Source of the DNA: Thermoanaerobaculia bacterium
Lineage (GTDB): Bacteria; Acidobacteriota; Thermoanaerobaculia; Multivoradales; JAGPDF01
Assembly (NCBI GenBank): GCA_018057705.1
Contig: JAGPDF010000001.1
Location: 1-64,000, forward strand
DNA: 64,000 nucleotides
Reading direction: 5' to 3'
Shown one piece after another: positions 1 through 8,839 of this stretch; position 1 is the first letter of the stretch, and the number at the start of each line of letters is the position of its first letter. Below the pieces are notes generated by a model, which saw nothing but the letters and a program-made list of their open reading frames with translations, was not told the origin of the DNA and searched no databases. The position numbers were made by a program, and so were the translations under genes.

Positions 1-502
1 GCGTGAAGCCAGGCTCGAGGCCGGCGTACTTCCTCAGGCGCGCCAGCGCCGCCTGGCGCCGCTCGGCCGGAACCCGGTCGTCGAGCAGCGCGCGCAGGCC
101 GCCGAAGATCTGGGCATGGACGTTGAAGTAAGGCAGGTCGTACTTCTCCGAGAGGCGGGTGCCGCGCACGTTGTCCTCGGCCGCCTGGATCAGGATCTCC
201 AGATCCTGCCGGACGTCGCCGTCCTTCTCGGCGGCGAGCCGCTGGCGCAGCGTCGCGATCGCCCCCTCGACGTCGCGCACGAGCCGCTCGTTGAGGTCGA
301 GCGGGAACTGGCTGACCGCCTCGTCGAAACCGTCGACGCCGATGCGCGCCGCGCCCTCGGGCCCATATTTCGCCTGCACGTCGAGCAGGAGCTTGGTGTT
401 GACGTTGCTGCGCTCCACCCAGCCAGGGCTTTCCGCCGCGACGAGCGGCAGGGATGTGACCAGAAGAAGCGGGGCGAACAGGAGGCTGCGGGAACGGATC
501 AT
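1..502 (-). CDS. DUF885 family secreted protein, N-terminal part
   Basis: The gene runs off the left edge of the window, so only the first 167 residues are present. It begins with a typical signal peptide (basic MIRSRS followed by a hydrophobic run and an Ala-rich cleavage region near residue 24). The mature part contains the segments RQDLEIL, EKYDLPY and RKYAGLEPGF, which are characteristic of the DUF885 family. DUF885 proteins are predicted zinc metallopeptidase-like hydrolases of uncertain substrate. The catalytic region would lie downstream of the visible part. The start is supported by GAGGAG five bases upstream. It is divergent from the M36 peptidase gene at 824. Confidence 0.75.
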   Translation of the reverse strand, partial: MIRSRSLLFAPLLLVTSLPLVAAESPGWVERSNVNTKLLLDVQAKYGPEGAARIGVDGFDEAVSQFPLDLNERLVRDVEGAIATLRQRLAAEKDGDVRQDLEILIQAAEDNVRGTRLSEKYDLPYFNVHAQIFGGLRALLDDRVPAERRQAALARLRKYAGLEPGFT

Positions 503-823
503 CGGGTCTCCTCGGAAGAGTGGAGCGGAAGCGGCGGCAGTCATCGATCCTACGCGTGCCGGGATCGAAAGTTCACTGGAAGAACCTCCCCTGGGCCGAC
601 GCCACCACCGACCGACCGGAGCAGGACGGCTTGAGCGAACGGCGGCGTCGTGCACGTCAACTTTCTGAGGCCATGGGCCAGATAGGCGGCAGCGGAGACG
701 GCTCCGGAGAAGTCGTCGGCGAGCTCGTCTCGCCCGGCGGGGCTCGGCGCAGGGGCCGCTTGCGATTTGCCGTGTTCGCAAGTAGCCTCCCCGCTTCCAT
801 CGCAGGAAACCCTGGAGGGCGCA
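503..823. other. Divergent intergenic region without a recognised gene
   Basis: These 321 bases separate the DUF885 gene and the M36 peptidase gene, which point away from each other, so promoters for both must lie here. I found no convincing coding sequence, repeat, terminator or sigma-54 site. Open frames across it have no family resemblance and no ribosome binding site. Confidence 0.5.
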
Positions 824-3217
824 ATGTCCCGAAGAATCCCCGATCGCCGGACGAGTGGCTTCACCCTGGCGCTGACCGCCGCCTTGCTGCTTCCGCTGGC
901 GGCCTCCGCCGGGCTGACCCAGGCCACCTACTACTCCGAGCCCTCGGCTCTGCCGGCAGCGGAGATCGCGCTCGCGCATCTGCGCGAGGCCGCCGCCGAG
1001 CTCGACCTGACGGCGAGCGACGTCGCCGACGTCGCGGTGACGGACCTGGTGCCCTCCGGGCACAACGGCGTCACGCATGTCTACCTGCGCCAGCGGGTCA
1101 ACGGCCTCGAGATCGACGGCGCCGAGATGGGAATCCACATCGACCGCCGCGGACGGATCTTCCATCGCACCGGAGCGTTCGTCCGCGCCGCCGGCAGTCG
1201 CGCCGCCGCCGTGCCGGCCTTTCCGGCGCTCGCGCCCGACCAGGCGATCCGCGCCGCCGCACAGGAGCTCGGTCTCGGCGACCGTGCAGCGGACCTCACC
1301 CTGGTCGAGAGTCTCGGCGGCTTCGACCGCCGGACGGTCTACTCGAGCCCGGCGCTCTCCGAGGCCGAGATTCCGGTCCGCCTGCGGTACCTCCGCGCCC
1401 CCGGCGGCGACCGTCTGACGCTCGCCTGGAATCTGAACCTCAAGGTGACCGGCGACTCCGGCTGGCTCGATCTCTGGGTCGACGCCGCGAACGGCACGAT
1501 CGCGAGCCGGGTGAACTGGACCGCGGAGGCCGATGCCACCTACAGCGTCTTCGCGTCACCCAAAGAATCGCCGGACGACGGCCCGCGCACCGACGAGGTC
1601 GATCCCGATCTCACTGGCGGCACCGCCCCGGCCAGCGGCGCCAGCCCCTATGGCTGGCACGACACCAACGGCGTGCTGGGAGCCGAAACGTTCGTCACCT
1701 CCGGCAACAACGTCAACGCCTGCACCGACATCGACGCCAACAATCTCTGTGACCCCGGCAGCCAGCCGAGCGGCGGAGCGGCGCCACCGCTCGTCTTTCA
1801 ACCGGTGCTCGACCTCTCGACACAGCAGCCGGCCGACTATCGTGACGCCGCGGTGGTGAACCTCTACTACTGGAACAACATCATCCACGACGTCGCCTAT
1901 CAGTACGGATTCAACGAGGCGGCGGGCAACTTCCAGGAGAACAACTACAGTCGCGGCGGGCTCGGCAGCGACTCGGTCAACGCCGACGCCCAGGACGGCT
2001 CGGGCACCAACAACGCGAACTTCGGTACCCCGCCGGATGGCTCCAACCCGCGTATGCAGATGTTCGTCTGGACCAACCCGTTCAGCCAGTTCGTGACCGT
2101 GAACTCGCCGGCTGGGATCGCCGACTCGTACGTCGCCAACCCCTCCAACAACGGCGGCGTGGGCAACGGCCTGACCGCCGACCTGGCGCTCGTCGTGGAC
2201 GGCACGGCGCCGACCGACGATGCCTGCCAGGCGGTCACCAACGACCTCACCGGCAAGATCGCTCTCATCGTCTGGAGTGAGGGAATCTGCAACTCCAGCG
2301 CCTTCATCCTGAACGCCGCCAACGCCGGCGCCGTGGGCGCGATCATCGTCGACGTGACGGTCGATCCGCTGACCAACTTCGGCGGCAACGCCGCCATCCC
2401 ATCGGTCGCGGTGGGATCGACCGATGGCCAGCTCCTTCTCACGACGATCGGTAGCCAGACGATCAACGCCACCCTCGAGGACAACCCGGCGGGCCAGATC
2501 AACCGCGACAGCGATCTCGACGCCGGCGTCATCGTCCACGAATACGGCCACGGAATCTCGAACCGGCTGACCGGCGGTCCCGCCAACACCAGCTGCCTCG
2601 GCAACCAGGAGCAGATGGGCGAGGGCTGGAGCGACTGGCAGACCCTCTACCTGCACGCCGCTCCGGGCGATACGGCGACGACGCCGCGACCGGTCGCCAC
2701 TTACCTCACCTTCGAGAACGCGGCGACCGGTTTCGGCATCCGCGCCTTCCCCTACAACACCGACGAAATTGCGAATCCGCTCACCTACAGCGACATCCCG
2801 ACCCAGTCGGTGCCGCACGGCGTCGGCGCGGTCTGGGCGAACACCCTGTGGGAGATGTACTGGAATCTGGTCGGCGAGTTGGGCTACGACCCGGATCTCT
2901 ACTACGGCAGCGGTGGCAACAACATCGCCTACCAGCTGGTCCTCGACGGCATGAAGCTGCAGCCGTGCAACCCGGGCTTCGTCACCGGCCGGGATGCGAT
3001 TCTCGCCGCCGACCAGTCAAACTACGAGGGCGATCTCTCCTGCGCCATCTGGAACGCCTTCGCCGAGCGCGGGGTCGGCTTCGGTGCGAGCCAGGGCTCG
3101 AGCGGTGTGCTCGGCGACGAGACGGAGAGCTTCACGCTGCCCTCCGCGTGCGTCGACCTGATCTTCGCCGACAGCTTCGGCATCGGCACCGATCGCTGGA
3201 GCAACGTCGTCGACTGA
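824..3217 (+). CDS. Secreted M36 (fungalysin) metallopeptidase with PA domain and C-terminal tail motif
   Basis: This 797-residue secreted zinc endopeptidase has a signal peptide (residues 1-30), then an FTP-like propeptide (about 40-230), then the M36 catalytic domain. The zinc site is visible as HEYGH at 572-576, with the third ligand E600 in GEGWSDW, as expected for fungalysins. A protease-associated (PA) domain is inserted at about 445-545, just before the active site. The protein ends with LIFADSFGIGTDRWS, a variant of the F-D-F-G-W tail shared by four other secreted proteins in this window. ATG 824 is chosen because GGAGGG precedes it and the signal peptide starts there; upstream in-frame starts lack these. 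A strong terminator follows, so it is probably monocistronic. Role: extracellular protein degradation. Confidence 0.9.
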   Translation: MSRRIPDRRTSGFTLALTAALLLPLAASAGLTQATYYSEPSALPAAEIALAHLREAAAELDLTASDVADVAVTDLVPSGHNGVTHVYLRQRVNGLEIDGAEMGIHIDRRGRIFHRTGAFVRAAGSRAAAVPAFPALAPDQAIRAAAQELGLGDRAADLTLVESLGGFDRRTVYSSPALSEAEIPVRLRYLRAPGGDRLTLAWNLNLKVTGDSGWLDLWVDAANGTIASRVNWTAEADATYSVFASPKESPDDGPRTDEVDPDLTGGTAPASGASPYGWHDTNGVLGAETFVTSGNNVNACTDIDANNLCDPGSQPSGGAAPPLVFQPVLDLSTQQPADYRDAAVVNLYYWNNIIHDVAYQYGFNEAAGNFQENNYSRGGLGSDSVNADAQDGSGTNNANFGTPPDGSNPRMQMFVWTNPFSQFVTVNSPAGIADSYVANPSNNGGVGNGLTADLALVVDGTAPTDDACQAVTNDLTGKIALIVWSEGICNSSAFILNAANAGAVGAIIVDVTVDPLTNFGGNAAIPSVAVGSTDGQLLLTTIGSQTINATLEDNPAGQINRDSDLDAGVIVHEYGHGISNRLTGGPANTSCLGNQEQMGEGWSDWQTLYLHAAPGDTATTPRPVATYLTFENAATGFGIRAFPYNTDEIANPLTYSDIPTQSVPHGVGAVWANTLWEMYWNLVGELGYDPDLYYGSGGNNIAYQLVLDGMKLQPCNPGFVTGRDAILAADQSNYEGDLSCAIWNAFAERGVGFGASQGSSGVLGDETESFTLPSACVDLIFADSFGIGTDRWSNVVD

Positions 3218-3250
3218 TCGCGCCACACCGGCAGCGATCTTCTCCTAGAA

Positions 3251-3279
3251 GGGGCCGCTCCACGGAGCGGCCCCTTTTT
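3251..3279 (+). terminator. Rho-independent terminator after the M36 gene
   Basis: A perfect 10-bp GC-rich stem (GGGGCCGCTC with GAGCGGCCCC), a four-base loop and a run of five T form a textbook intrinsic terminator 33 bases after the stop codon. Confidence 0.93.
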
Positions 3280-3322
3280 CGTTGCGGCTCGACCCCCGCC
3301 GCGGACGTAAGATGGTCGGGCG

Positions 3323-5248
3323 ATGGCGAAGCAGTACAGCCAGGGAGGTCGAGCGGCGCCGCCGCTCGCGGGGGCGCGGCCGGGGCGGCCGGTCGACGGC
3401 CGGGCGCCGCGATCGCTGCGGCAGCGCTTCTCGGCTCTCGGCAACCTGCGGCCGTTTCTCCGCCTCATCTGGGAGATCCACCCGGGCTTCGCGCTCGCGA
3501 CGCTCCTCCTGCGGCTTCTGCGCGCGCTGTTGCCGGTCGCGACACTCTTCGTCGGCAAGTGGATCATCGACGAGGTCCTGCGGCTCGCCTCTCTGCCCCA
3601 TCTGCCGGGAGCGCCGGCGGACCTCGGGGGCTGGCTCGCGAGCGGGCACCTGCGCCCGCTCCTCACTTTTCTCGGCCTCGAGCTCGCCCTCGCGGTGCTC
3701 TCGGACGTCGTCGGGCGGCTGGTCTCTCTCCTCGAGGCGCTGCTCGGCGAGCGCTTCTCGAACACCGCGAGCATCCGTCTCATGGAGCACGCCGCCACCC
3801 TCGATCTCGAGGACTTCGAGGACAGCGAGATCCAGGACCAGCTCGATCGCGCGCGCCGCCAGGCCTCGGGTCGCACGGGCCTGCTCTCCCAGATCCTCGG
3901 CCAGGCGCAGGATGTCGTCAGCATCATCGCCTTCGCCGCCGGGCTGACGGTCTACGCCCCCTGGCTCATCGTGCTGCTCGCCTTCGCGGTGATCCCGGCA
4001 TTCCTCGGCGAGAGCCACTTCAATGCCCAGAGCTACGAGCTCGCCTGGCGGCGGACGCCGGCGCAGCGCGAGCTCGACTACGTACGCGCCACCGGCGCCA
4101 GCGTCGAGACCGCGAAAGAGGTCAAGATCTTCGGCCTGAACGCCTTCCTGATCGCGCGCTACCGCGAGCTCGCCGAGGAGTTCTACCGCGCGAACCGGGC
4201 GCTTGCCGTGCGGCGCGCCGGTTGGGGAGGGCTGCTCACCACCGTCGGCACGATCGGCTATTACGGCGCCTACGCCTATCTTGCCTGGCGCACGGTTTCG
4301 GGCGCACTGACGATCGGCGACCTGACCTTCCTCTCCGCCTCCTTCCGGCGCCTGCGCAACCTCCTCGAGGGGCTGCTCATCGGCTTCTCGCAGGTCGCCG
4401 GCCAGGCGCTCTATCTCGACGACCTGTTTTCGTTCTTCGACATCCGGCCGGAGATCGGCTCGCCGGCCGACCCGCTGCCCTTCCCGCAACCGGTGCGCCA
4501 GGGCTTCGTCTTCGAAGACGTCGGCTTCCGCTACCCGGGAGCCGAGCGCTGGGCGGTGCGCCACCTCTCCTTCGAGTTGCGGGTCGGCGAGGTGCTGGCA
4601 CTCGTCGGCGAGAACGGCGCCGGCAAGACGACGCTGGTCAAGCTCCTGGCGCGCCTCTACGACCCGGACGAAGGCCGCATCCTCCTCGACGGCCGCGACC
4701 TGCGGGACTACGACCTCGAGGGGCTCCGCGGCCACATCGGCGTCATCTTCCAGGACTTCGTGCGCTATCACCTGACCGCCGGCGAGAACATCGCCGTCGG
4801 CCGGATCGAGGCGAAAGGCGATCACGAGCGCATCCGCGAAGCGGCGCGACGCAGCCTCGCCGACGAGGTGATCGAGCGCCTGCCGGCGGGCTACGACCAG
4901 CTCATCGGACGGCGCTTCAAGACCGGCGTCGAGCTTTCCGGCGGCGAGTGGCAGAAGATCGCCATCGCGCGGGCCTACATGCGCGATGCCGACGTCCTGA
5001 TTCTCGACGAGCCGACCGCAGCGCTCGACGCTCGCAGCGAGTTCGAGGTCTTCGAACGCTTCGCCGAGCTCTCGCGCGGCAAGACCACGGTGCTCATCTC
5101 GCACCGCTTCTCCACCGTCCGCCGCGCCGACCGGATCCTCGTCCTCGCCGACGGCGAGATCGAGGCCGCCGGCACCCACGAGGAGCTCCTGGCCGGAGGC
5201 GGCCGCTACGCCGAGCTCTTCGACCTCCAGGCCGCCGGCTTCCGCTGA
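3323..5248 (+). CDS. ABC exporter, fused permease and ATPase
   Basis: This 641-residue half-transporter has an N-terminal six-helix exporter domain (about 45-370) and a C-terminal nucleotide-binding domain. The ATPase motifs are complete: Walker A GENGAGKTT near 429, signature LSGGEWQ near 538, Walker B VLILDEP near 557 and the switch histidine in LISHR near 592. Such proteins homodimerise, or pair with a second half, to export lipids, peptides or drugs across the inner membrane. Nothing in the sequence identifies the substrate. The N-terminal 40 residues are charged and probably cytoplasmic. It stands between the M36 terminator and the porin gene. There is no good ribosome binding site before ATG 3323, so the exact start is less certain than the gene. 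Confidence 0.9.
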   Translation: MAKQYSQGGRAAPPLAGARPGRPVDGRAPRSLRQRFSALGNLRPFLRLIWEIHPGFALATLLLRLLRALLPVATLFVGKWIIDEVLRLASLPHLPGAPADLGGWLASGHLRPLLTFLGLELALAVLSDVVGRLVSLLEALLGERFSNTASIRLMEHAATLDLEDFEDSEIQDQLDRARRQASGRTGLLSQILGQAQDVVSIIAFAAGLTVYAPWLIVLLAFAVIPAFLGESHFNAQSYELAWRRTPAQRELDYVRATGASVETAKEVKIFGLNAFLIARYRELAEEFYRANRALAVRRAGWGGLLTTVGTIGYYGAYAYLAWRTVSGALTIGDLTFLSASFRRLRNLLEGLLIGFSQVAGQALYLDDLFSFFDIRPEIGSPADPLPFPQPVRQGFVFEDVGFRYPGAERWAVRHLSFELRVGEVLALVGENGAGKTTLVKLLARLYDPDEGRILLDGRDLRDYDLEGLRGHIGVIFQDFVRYHLTAGENIAVGRIEAKGDHERIREAARRSLADEVIERLPAGYDQLIGRRFKTGVELSGGEWQKIAIARAYMRDADVLILDEPTAALDARSEFEVFERFAELSRGKTTVLISHRFSTVRRADRILVLADGEIEAAGTHEELLAGGGRYAELFDLQAAGFR

Positions 5249-5385
5249 GTCGACGGCGGGCGGCGAAGGCCCCTTCCGATCGCGCGCTGACGAGTCGAAG
5301 ACTCCGGCAGGCTCGCGTCCCGGGCCTCGCTCGAGAACGGAAACTGGTGAATAATCCGCCCTCGTTTCTGACTCCCGAGGAGCCG

Positions 5386-6738
5386 ATGCCGGAGAGTGAC
5401 GAGCGACACTTGCGAAGCGGGCCGCGCAGCAGCGCCATGGTGCTCGCGGGTCTGCTGTGCGGCTTCTGCACCGGCGGCGAAGCGCTGCGCGCGCAGACGG
5501 CCGCCGATGCCACGGACGCCGGTTCGGCGGATCGGACGGGCTTGCCGGTGGCGGGGCCTCCGACGACCGACGGCGACTCGCATCTGGGCGGCGATCTCCT
5601 CGGCCTCCGGCCCTGGCTGGCAAGCCGTGGAATGAGCCTCGAGGCGCTCCTCCTCGGTGACCTGTCGCGCAACTTCCGCGGCGGCATCAGCACCGGCAAG
5701 GAGGCATTTCGGCATCTTCTGGAGGTGAGCTTCACGCTCGCGACGGAGCCGCTCTTCGGATTCGAGGGCGGCACCTTCTTCGTCGACTTCCAGACCCAGG
5801 ACGGACGGCACGGCACGGAGAATCTCGTCGGCGATTTCCAGGGCTTTTCGAACATCGACGCGCCCGGCTTCACCGCCCTCTACGAGCTCTGGTACGAACA
5901 GGTCTTTCTCGGCGGCCGGCTGCGCCTGAAGCTCGGCAAGATCGACGCCAGCAACGAGTTCGCCTTCGTCGAGCATGGCGGCCCGCTGATCAACTCCTCG
6001 GCCGGCTTCAGCCCGACGATCGTGGGCCTCCCCACCTATCCCAACCCGGCGACCGGCGCGGTCCTCTTCGCCTCGCCGGTCGAGAGCCTGTACTTGGGCG
6101 GCGCCCTCTTCGACGGCGCGACCCAGGCCGGCCAGCCCACCGGCACGCGCGGTCCCGCAACGCTGTTCGGCGAGCCGAGCGATCTCTTCCTCATCGCCGA
6201 AGCCGGAGTCCGGCGCACCACCGCGAGCGGCCGGCTACGCCGCGCCGGCCTGGGCATCACGCACCACACCGGCACCTTCGACCGGCTGGACAGCGGCAGT
6301 ACCGGAGCGACCTCGGAGGGCGCCACCTCCTTTTACCTGGTGCTCGACCAGCATCTCGAGCGCCAGTCGCTCCAGCCGTCCACTGGAGAGCGACCGGGGA
6401 GTCCGACCATCGACGGCTTCCTGCAGATCGGTGTCACCGACGACCGGCTCTCGGCCGTAGACCTGCACACCGGCGGCGGAGTCGTCTGGAACGGCTATCT
6501 GTTCGGGCGGCGAGCGGACAGCTTCGGCGTCATGGGTACCTACGTTCGCTTCGGCGACGGCGCGCGCGCGGCGGGCATCGCCGTCGACGACTACGAGCTC
6601 GCCTGGGAGCTCTTCTACCGCTTCGAGGTCACTCCCTGGCTGCACTTGAAGCCCGACCTCCAGTACATCGTCCACCCCGGCGGCGTCGGCAACCCGGACG
6701 CCTTCGTCGGCACCCTGCGCCTCGAGCTAACGCTCTAG
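5386..6738 (+). CDS. OprB-like carbohydrate-selective porin
   Basis: This 450-residue outer-membrane protein has a signal peptide ending near LRAQ (about residue 38). A beta-barrel rich in alternating aromatic residues follows, and the last residues form a terminal strand (TLRLELTL). The segment [15 protein letters not shown] followed by [19 protein letters not shown] is characteristic of OprB-family porins, which admit mono- and oligosaccharides. GAGGAG lies just upstream of ATG 5386. Its last 12 bases overlap the 3' end of the oppositely oriented gene at 6727. No sugar operon is adjacent, so the substrate is unknown. Confidence 0.85.
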   Translation: MPESDERHLRSGPRSSAMVLAGLLCGFCTGGEALRAQTAADATDAGSADRTGLPVAGPPTTDGDSHLGGDLLGLRPWLASRGMSLEALLLGDLSRNFRGGISTGKEAFRHLLEVSFTLATEPLFGFEGGTFFVDFQTQDGRHGTENLVGDFQGFSNIDAPGFTALYELWYEQVFLGGRLRLKLGKIDASNEFAFVEHGGPLINSSAGFSPTIVGLPTYPNPATGAVLFASPVESLYLGGALFDGATQAGQPTGTRGPATLFGEPSDLFLIAEAGVRRTTASGRLRRAGLGITHHTGTFDRLDSGSTGATSEGATSFYLVLDQHLERQSLQPSTGERPGSPTIDGFLQIGVTDDRLSAVDLHTGGGVVWNGYLFGRRADSFGVMGTYVRFGDGARAAGIAVDDYELAWELFYRFEVTPWLHLKPDLQYIVHPGGVGNPDAFVGTLRLELTL

Positions 6739-7188
6739 CCCGGGCGCGGCTTCGGCGACGTCTGCGCGGCGGTTGGGGGCCCCCTTCGGGGAGTCCCGGA
6801 CCGCTGCCACCGCAGCGGTTGCCGACCAGGCGGTGGTGTTTCCCGACGCGAAACCGTCGGCGAAAATCAACCGGTTGCTCAAGGCGACCGCCGCCCTCCA
6901 GAAGCCGCCGTCGAGCCGGTAGGTTCCGACCACGAGAGGGACTCCGGCGTCGGGCTGACCGATCGTTCCACTCAGCGCATAGATTCCCGCGGCCGAGACG
7001 CCGCCGCCGGCGTCGATCGTGCGCCAGGTGGAGTTCAGCGCCTGGGCCCGCAGCGCCGGGCACGAGAACGAGGTGACCGTCACGAGCCCGAAGGCCATCG
7101 CAGCCATTGCAGCCGTCACGGCGCGGCGAGCACCTCTGGGCATCGCCGCGCGAGCGCCGCGAGGAGGCATCGTTCCCGGTGCGCTCAT
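6727..7188 (-). CDS. Small secreted protein with C-terminal tail motif
   Basis: This 153-residue protein has a long basic signal peptide ending around residue 49 (ALRAQA). A short Gly-rich mature domain follows, with DGGFWRA, which resembles a segment common in secreted acidobacterial proteins. It carries the motif [16 protein letters not shown]. Unlike the other tagged proteins, about 34 hydrophilic residues follow the motif. The start overlaps the stop of the upstream gene (7185-8624) in an ATGA, so the two are probably translated together. The 3' end overlaps the porin gene tail to tail. Function unknown. Confidence 0.7.
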   Translation of the reverse strand: MSAPGTMPPRGARAAMPRGARRAVTAAMAAMAFGLVTVTSFSCPALRAQALNSTWRTIDAGGGVSAAGIYALSGTIGQPDAGVPLVVGTYRLDGGFWRAAVALSNRLIFADGFASGNTTAWSATAAVAAVRDSPKGAPNRRADVAEAAPGLER

Positions 7189-8624
7189 GGCAGCTTCACG
7201 TAGACCGGAACCAGCCCCGACTCGTCATCGACGGGCCCGAGGGCGACACCAATCACAGGAGTGCCCTCGGTAACCTCCATGCCCTCGAGCGAGCGCGTGC
7301 GCAGCGGCCGCACGGTGCCCTCGTCTTCCGCCACGGTGAGGCGCTGCCCGGCTTCGACCGATTCGGCGCGATCGATGCGCACCCATGTGACGCCGCGCAC
7401 CGTCAGCGCGACGAAGTCGCCCGGTTCGGCCGGCCCGGGGAGGCTCTCCAGGGCAAAGGCATCCTCGCCCTCCTTGCCCGGCCTCGGCACCAGCGCCATC
7501 CGGGTACGGACCACCCCGATCACTCCCAGGCGGTCCGGTCCCGCGGCGGCGCCGACCTGCGGAATGAAGTCGTGGGCCCCGACCACGCCGGCACCGAATC
7601 CGGTCGCTGCGACGACCTCGCCGCCGAGGAGCGGCCGGTCGCCCGCGACGCGGGCGATCTGGGTCTCGCCAGCGGCGAAGACGTTGCCGGCCTGGATGTT
7701 GTCGACGCTGTAGAGCGCCCACTCTCCGGAGGCGTTCGCGGTGTTCGACCAGAGGCCGTAGGTGCTGACGCCGGGCGACGGAATGTAGACGCCGTAGTTG
7801 CCGACATCCGGGGGGCTGCCGATCTGGATCGAGTCATCGCCGGTGTCGAGAATCCGGATGCCGTCGGAGCCGGTGGTGTTCTCGATGACCAGGCTGTAGT
7901 CCGCCGACGGCCCGATGCGCAGGCCGCCCTCGTTCGGTACGGTCAGCCGCAGTCCGGCGTTGTAGAGATGCCAGTCGCTCGTGGTGCCGTTGTAGTAGGT
8001 CCAGGCCCGGAACGAGCCGTTGGTGGCGAAGCCGTAGAACGGCCAGCCCGCGGCGTCGCTGGTCTCGACATACATGCCGCCGTACTGGTCGGCACCGCCG
8101 ATGTAGCGCACGCCGAAAACCTCGTTGCCACTGATCCGGAAGTCGCGCCCCACGCCGACGAAGCTGGTGGCCTCGCTGGTGTAGAGATTGGGCATCGAGA
8201 GCGCCATCGGCGCCGGCGCGACGGACTGGCGCGGCGCCAGGGTGCTGTAGGCGCCGATGCTGGCGCCGGGGCGGACGCGAATCTCGAGCCAGCGCGCTCC
8301 GCCGCCGAAGACCCCGGCACCGAAGTCGAGCGTCGCCGTGAAAACTCCGGCGGTGGTGGCGAGATCGCCAACCGTCACCGTCGGTCCCTGCTGAGCGCCG
8401 CCGGCGGCGGCGTCGAAGAGCAGGAACTCGAAATCCCAGGCGCCGGTGGCCACCACTCCCGACTGGGTGAGAAACCCCTGATAGGTGAAGCCCGTCCCGA
8501 CGAGCGCCTCGACGACGCCGCCGGAGTCGCCTGGAGTCATGCTCTGCGGGAGCGCGGGAGTCGCGAAGGCGCCGCCGAGCAGGAGGGCGTTCGCGAGGGC
8601 GATGACTGTCCGCTTTCCGTTCAT
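7185..8624 (-). CDS. Secreted tail-fibre-like / collar-type protein of unknown function
   Basis: This 479-residue protein has a signal peptide (cleavage near ALPQ, residue 27). It opens with a compact domain containing [11 protein letters not shown] and LEIRVRPG, seen at the N-terminus of many large secreted acidobacterial proteins. The middle (about 165-330) is a repetitive beta-rich stretch with ADQYGGMYV and GNYGVYIP, like trimeric tail-fibre shafts. The C-terminal third (about 330-479) has PVIGVAL and resembles beta-structured capping domains of such fibres. It is divergent from the P-type ATPase gene and is followed by a small tagged secreted protein with a 4-base overlap. A surface appendage or matrix role is inference. 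Confidence 0.75.
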   Translation of the reverse strand: MNGKRTVIALANALLLGGAFATPALPQSMTPGDSGGVVEALVGTGFTYQGFLTQSGVVATGAWDFEFLLFDAAAGGAQQGPTVTVGDLATTAGVFTATLDFGAGVFGGGARWLEIRVRPGASIGAYSTLAPRQSVAPAPMALSMPNLYTSEATSFVGVGRDFRISGNEVFGVRYIGGADQYGGMYVETSDAAGWPFYGFATNGSFRAWTYYNGTTSDWHLYNAGLRLTVPNEGGLRIGPSADYSLVIENTTGSDGIRILDTGDDSIQIGSPPDVGNYGVYIPSPGVSTYGLWSNTANASGEWALYSVDNIQAGNVFAAGETQIARVAGDRPLLGGEVVAATGFGAGVVGAHDFIPQVGAAAGPDRLGVIGVVRTRMALVPRPGKEGEDAFALESLPGPAEPGDFVALTVRGVTWVRIDRAESVEAGQRLTVAEDEGTVRPLRTRSLEGMEVTEGTPVIGVALGPVDDESGLVPVYVKLP

Positions 8625-8839
8625 GTCTCACCTCCGGTCGCAACGGGGGAAGGCCCCCCGTGGGAAGCCGTGCAGGAACGAGATGTACTCAGATGGTAGT
8701 ACCCCAATCGCCGGCGCCAAAGGACAGGCTGTTCTCAGGGCCTTGCCAGGATGCGGCCTGGGTCCCGCACGTATCGTGGCAAGATGGAAGATTCACGGCG
8801 GTCGCCGACCGTGACCGGCGGCGAAGGAGCAGCAACCAA

